Both the position numbers and the translations under genes were made by a program. From NCBI RefSeq assembly GCF_020740795.1, contig NC_067283.1, forward strand, positions 45,869,659-45,933,658: a stretch of DNA of 64,000 nucleotides. Direction: 5' to 3'. Source of the DNA: Apus apus. Its lineage: Eukaryota > Chordata > Aves > Apodiformes > Apodidae. Below, piece by piece: positions 58,365-64,000 of the stretch. Numbering within the stretch: the first letter of the stretch is position 1; each line of letters begins with the position of its first letter. The notes beneath the pieces are model-generated. The model was given only the letters and a program-made list of their open reading frames with translations. It was not told the origin of the DNA and searched no databases.

Positions 58365-61300
58365 CATATAACATTCTGTGCTTGGTTGGAGGCAGCTTAA
58401 ATCATGTTGACACAATACTCCTACATGAAAAACTACAGAATTTTGCAAACAGGAACAGGTAGATGTTGGTAATGCTTTTCTCCTGAGAAAACTTCATGTA
58501 GGAACACGCTGGAGGGTCAGTGGTGGAGTCAGGCCATGTACTCACCAGGAACTGTCACATTTACAGTTCTATAGGGTTTTGCAAAAGGGTGATTTCAACA
58601 GCATGCATGTTCTGACCCTCACTTTGAAATTTAGAGTTCTAGGAAAGAGTGCAGAAGTTAGATGGGTGTGGGTTCTGCCCTCCCATGAACCAGCTCTATC
58701 TTGGAAAGTGGATGACCTTTTCACTGCCTACAGTATTTTTTGTTTATGCCAGTAGACAGCATTAGGCTTTCAGTTCTCCTTTCACTGTGTGTAGCTGCTG
58801 CTCTTGCCTGCTCCTGTTAGCTTTTCCTATGCACTGGTAGTATTTCAAGTCAAGGGCACTAACCTTGGTGCCTTTGTGTATGCCGGCCAGGGCAACCAGA
58901 GAGGCTGGCTGTGGTTCAGTAGTGTGGCTTTTTTTCCCCCTCCTCCTCAGTGAAGCTATGAAAAACTATGAAAAATACTAGCCCTGTCCAGTCACAACAG
59001 CTAATTACTTCAATCCATCTCATAAAAGTATGCTCTTCTAATTAACAGGAACAGGAGATGATATCTTGTTCATAGGCAACCTCCAGCCTGTTACCAGTAA
59101 CTTAACCGACTCACTTCCCAGCTTGCAAAATGAGACACCAGAGGCCATCAGCCTTATCTGCATCTATCTGCTGCAAGGTAGGTCACCTTATTAGCTGGTA
59201 TCAGAAGGTAATAAAATGCAAACAAATACAATCAGAATTCCTCAGTGACTGCTCCCCTATTTACAAGCTTGCCCTTTGTCTCAGGTTGTGTTTATTTTGT
59301 GTATCAAAAATGGCAAGAACAAGTCAAACTTCCAGAGCACGACCACAGATATCCATGCCAAGTAGGAAGAACATGAAGTGCAACTCAATCCTTAGCTTTA
59401 CAGTTTTTTTCACTTGCAATCCCCTGTCTAGTTATGGACAAGTTGTCTTCTGTAACAGTAATGTACCGACCTACATTTTTTATAGTCATCTAACATTTCA
59501 CGTTGCTTCTGTTTGATCTTTTTTTAATATGATGTCCAGCCACAGTAACACTCAAAATAAAACACAGATCAAAAGCACCACAGGTTTCCTTTTTGGCACT
59601 CTGGAAAAGTGAACTAATCCTTCCAGTTGCCCTGCAAACTTGCTCTGAGATGCCAAGGGCTGAGTGGTGCATCTCCCAAGGCACACACAAATACAGCCCA
59701 TGCCTGGGTCCTGAGGGGCACCACAGTGAGAAGGTGACTTCCACTGACCACAGCAGGACTGCTCCCATGTATACCACCCAGTACGTTTTGAGTCTAAGGA
59801 ACAATAAGTAATGAGAAGTCTTGGGGAGATAAAAAGAAAAAAACATACAGAGAACAGCTGAGGGTCTGGTCCATCTCTTTTGACCTGGACCATATTTTAA
59901 GGTGCTATATTGGTTTTTCCCTCACTGTTTCATTATGTTTGTACCTTTGCCATTAAGAACTCCCTAGTAGTGAGACAAATCTCGTCCACATAATACCCTG
60001 TCATGTTGTGCTTCTGTTACTCTGAAAGAAACACTGATCTAATCATTTCTCACTCCTGTACACCAACCATGGGCCATGACAATGGCCTGTCAGCTATGTC
60101 CTGAGGGCATCCCATGCTCCCAATAGGCAGATTCTCTTCTACTCATACATGAACTAACTTGTGGCAGGCAATCGGACGTCAGGGGTTGATGCAAGATGGC
60201 CAAGCCCAGATCTTAACTGTTTCCAACTCATCTGGCCCCAGCTACCTGGTAATGAGTTTCTCACAGGCAAATACCAGAGAAGTGATTGATAGCAATAAAA
60301 TTATTACAGAAATTCCCTTGTTTCCTTCTCACTGAAACTTGAAGGAGGGTTTTGTACCTAAAGGTAAGGATGTAGGTAACTAGTTTCGGGCATCTACCTC
60401 CAGATGGAATGAAAACCATATTGCTCTGTGCCCAACCCAGCACCACCCAGGGAGTCTGTTCCTGGGGAAGGCAAGGACAAAGACAAAACAGAGACCACAA
60501 CAACACAGACAGCAAATGCAGGCAAAATGTTCTTGTGAGCACTTTCTCTGCCCTGAATGAGAAGTCCTGTGGCCATCACAGGAAGCTGAGGTTTTAGGCC
60601 AGGCTATCTTGTAAAAATGCAAAGCTACTTAAACAGTAAGCCAAAAGAATATATTGTTAGAATGTGTTTTCTGGTTATTTTTCAAGATCTCTTTCTCCTT
60701 CCCTGGCTGAGTTACAAGAGGCAAAATGGGAAAATCAGTCCAGATATAGGGAGCAACTACATGTAAAGGTCAAACTTGGGATTTCAGTACTATGGCTGCT
60801 TGACCCTCAACTCTTGCACTGGAAACACCAAAATAAGCATGCTCCAGTTCTGCTAAGATTATGTTATATATTGAACTAAATTACTCAGGGTAAGGTATTT
60901 CCACTTTTCAGCAAAACATTTCAGAATTTTGTGCAAGAAATGACAAAAAAAACCCATCTCCATTGTGTCACTCCTTCCAGACAGCAGCTTTTAATAAAGT
61001 TGCCCCCTCTTTGAACCCAAGGAACCCGTCAGCATATGTTGCTGTTGCATCTGGGCAGGAGTTCCTCAGCTGGATGACACACTGTAGGAGAAGGAAGCTC
61101 ATCCAGCTTTGAATCTGCTGCTTGCTAGCTTCCCTTGTGGCCCCCATTTTTGTGGTAGAGGAGATCATCAACAGCTTACTTTGTCCATGCCACTCACAGT
61201 CTTCTCAGCCCCTGTTGCAAAGCACCATCACCTCTTTCCTAGACTGAATGACTGAAGCCTTCTAACTTGCTTCTCACCCTTTGTACCACCCCATCAGGAG

Positions 61301-63519
61301 ACCCAAGATGGGGAGAAGGACCCTTCTTGCCATGCAATCCTGCAGCCTGCAGTGTGTTCTTGGAAGAGGTCCAACGGGGTGGGTGCTGCTACTCTGGGGC
61401 TGTATCCACCCTACTGCCACTGACCCATGAACCAGCTTCGAGCCTGCATGTATGACCACACTGACTGATTGCAGTGTGGACACATATCCACAGACTACAC
61501 CTAAAGCAAACAATATGAAAAGGTACGAGGAAAAAATCAAGCAAAAGAGAGCTGCAAAAAATAAATGGTAAGGGCAAGGAAATCAACAGTGCAAATATTG
61601 AATCAGGGATAAAATAGTTTATCCATATATTAAAAACAGCTTCAGAGAACAAGGAAAATACTGACAGAACACCTTCCCACCTACAAGATATGTGTTTGGT
61701 TGCACATGTCTAAGTGAGAAAACAGAAACTTGCATGCCAGTGTCTTCGAGTAACATGTCTTTCTGCAGGGGTGGTGCGACAGCTTCTCCCATCTGTCTGT
61801 GTGGGTGTGTGTGTCTATAGACATGTAGATGTGCACAATCTACAGGTCAGACTATGCCATGCCACATCCACATCAGCCAGCAGCATGACTGAAATCGCTA
61901 CATAGTGGGAAGGGAAGGTAGAACGTTCCTAGACCAGCAGGATTTGCAGAAAGGAGCCATGTTTGCACAGTTCCAGGGACCCATCTCATCTCACAAGCTG
62001 CATGGGAGCAGACCCAAAGCACAGTGGGTGTGAAAGCTTTGGCCCACTCCTGGACATGTGGATGTCACATGTGGCAGCCTCCTTGGTATGGTGGGATTGA
62101 CCAAGGACAGGGATCTGTGGTTATTTGTCCTGAAAAGAAAGCAAGCCAGCATACTCCTGCTCAACCCTCTTCATACCATCCAGGACGTTGCCCTTTACAA
62201 CAGCAGGAGATGCCCTCACTTTCGTGAGCAGCTGGGATAGCTCCATGTCCACTGGGATTTCTTAGGACACGTTTTAGTGTAGCACTTGTTCCAGGCAGAG
62301 CTCTTGCCTGTGAGTTGCCTAACTCTGGAGTGTCCTGAAGGGAACGAGTCATTCAAAATACCTCCTTCTCTGAATGAGGAAAAAGTTGCTCTGCAGCAGG
62401 AAATGTGGCATTTGTAATGCTTCATCCTTCCATGGAACACTGCTCATTTCTCCCTCAGTGTTGCCTTAACTTACTGAAAACAATTAGGTTCAAAGCCTTG
62501 GCTGACATTCAGAGAAGCCCTGGCTGATGTTCAGATCCTGCGCACGAAGGTCATGGTGCCAGGCAGGGCTGTTTGACTCATCCTTTGCAAAAATGAAGAA
62601 TCTGCTTTTGTCAGGGGAGGACGCAAGGTGCTCTCACAGCCAAGCCCCATCCCCAGCTCCCACAGGTGGGATGAAACTCCTGTCTGTAGAGGCTTCTGGG
62701 CCAAGCGAGATTGAGTGATGGGGTCAAAACGCAGGCACATCCAAAAAGTGGTGGTACCATCCAACACACCCCACTTATCATCAGTCTTCCCAGCCCTCCC
62801 TCCCACTTATTTCCCTTTTTGCAGTGGAATCTCTGTGCTGTGCAAGACCTGTACAGAGGTGAGTGGGGTGTGCATCATTTCCTCCTGGAAAAGGGAGCGG
62901 GAGGCCCAACCCAGGAGCTCCTCAGGCATTAGCCCAGCACCAGCAATCCATCAGGACTTCAAGGGTGTGCAGTAGCCCTAGGAGCTGCTTAGGAAGTCTT
63001 GGCAATTAGTACAGCCACTCACAGCTACTTCTCCTTCAACCCTGAGGAGAAAAATGAAAACAACTAAGGGGGTTATTAAACAGCCAGAAACCAAAAAGTT
63101 TCCTTGGAGAGTGAAGAAAGTGGCTGGTTTGTTGCTAAGCAGGGCAAAAAGTGTGCTGTGTATGTCAAATGATGCTGATGGATGTGCGTTGCTGAGGTTC
63201 TGCATGCAGCTACAGAATGGAGAGCTGCAAGTTCCAGGCTTCCCTGTGCTTTGGTCACCCTATGCTGGGCCTGCAGCTGGCAACTGTCTGTTATGGTTTC
63301 TGTGGTTACACCACAAGCCTCTGGTTGCCTAAGTCTGTATGGCATCTCTGTATGGCATTTCTGTGGCACAACAGCATTGAATGGCAACTGCTAAACTTGG
63401 AGGCAAAAGGGCAAATCAGCTTCATTTATAGTGTTGCCTATGAAATCCATCAGTAGGTCACAGGAAGTCCAACCTCCAGCCCAGATGTGATAGTCACCAA
63501 CACAAGATTGAGCAAGTTG

Positions 63520-63990
63520 AGGTTTTTGAAAATCCGAGCCTCAAAACCTCCAAAGGTGGAGACTCTGCAACTAACCTCCTGGTGACATTTTTTAACCTGA
63601 TGGACAGTTTGGAGCTCCCAAGATGTAACCTGTGCTTGTTGCCTCTTCACGTTCTGGCCATTCCTACAGAGTGGAGCTTGGCTCTATTGCTTCTGTAACT
63701 CCTCTCCAAGCATGTGTCAGCTGCTATCAGTTCAGCTTGAGCCTCCCTCTCTCCAACAAGGCCACACCTCTCAGCCTCTGCTCATATGCCCATGCCACCT
63801 TGGTATCCTTCTACCAGATCAGTTTCCTGACATCTGTCTGGAAGTGGGGTGTCCAGTGCTGGAAGCAACACCCCAGGTACAGCCTTTGACTATGGCAGGG
63901 CCCTGAGGGCACCAACAGGCACTGACTGCTCCTGCCTGACCCCTGGGGCTTCCCCTCTACCCTGTCTGTGGGCTAGGACCCCATTTCAGA
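63520..63990 (-). mobile_element. Divergent CR1-like LINE remnant
   Basis: Weak antisense match to CR1 ORF2: 'ggtggagactctgcaactaa', a 'cctctgctcatatgcccatg' segment, and 'ggtgtccagtgctggaagca' with 'ccccaggtacagcc', in the order and spacing expected. It is much more diverged than the other copies and may be an older subfamily. Confidence 0.5.
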
Positions 63991-64000
63991 CTTTACAAAC

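Larger units (their letters stand above)
56501..64000. other. Upstream flank of TGM4, no gene recognised
   Basis: About 7.5 kb with three CR1 fragments and unique sequence. In human the next gene here would be TMEM42, then KIF15; I found no segment of TMEM42. Open frames are short and unrecognised. Confidence 0.55.

Noticed and set aside
59130-59516. 128-codon plus-strand frame upstream of TGM4, tested as TMEM42 or another neighbour
   Set aside because: No similarity to TMEM42 or KIF15 as I know them, and no CpG promoter nearby. Likely chance.

Overview
This window is vertebrate nuclear DNA, almost certainly from a bird. Genes are split by GT-AG introns, two GC-rich CpG-island promoters are present, and about ten copies of the CR1 LINE are scattered through introns and spacers. 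Several CR1 copies end in the typical ATTCTATG-like tail. Gene order matches human 3p21.31 as I know it (TGM4 - ZDHHC3 - EXOSC7). No species can be named from the sequence alone.

Layout: (1) 1-1969, minus strand: the first three coding exons of EXOSC7, an RNA-exosome ring subunit; the rest lies beyond the left edge. (2) About 1.75-2.7 kb: EXOSC7 CpG-island promoter with a 41-bp GC-rich minisatellite. (3) 2.7-5.2 kb: spacer with two same-orientation CR1 3' ends. (4) About 5.4-6.5 kb: second CpG island, the likely ZDHHC3 promoter and non-coding first exon. (5) 17.3-36.6 kb, plus strand: ZDHHC3, a Golgi palmitoyltransferase, rebuilt exon by exon. It has two alternative, mutually similar last exons giving 299- and 327-residue proteins. 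(6) 36.6-41.0 kb: 3' flank of ZDHHC3, where it converges on TGM4. (7) 41.06-56.46 kb, minus strand: a complete 14-exon transglutaminase 4 gene (TGM4, 709 residues) with an intact catalytic triad and a TATA-like promoter. (8) 56.5-64 kb: non-coding spacer with CR1 fragments and no gene I recognise.

The genes do not form a pathway. EXOSC7 and ZDHHC3 are divergent housekeeping-type genes; ZDHHC3 and TGM4 converge tail to tail. I found no evidence for an undescribed multi-gene system. The points worth a second look are local: the alternative last exons of ZDHHC3, short upstream ORFs in its leader, a perfect 16-bp hairpin in its 3' UTR, a CGPC motif in the TGM4 core, the promoter minisatellite, and a CR1 copy filling nearly a whole TGM4 intron. 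Exon edges were set by hand from splice sites, reading-frame continuity and remembered family sequences; no alignment or transcript data were available.
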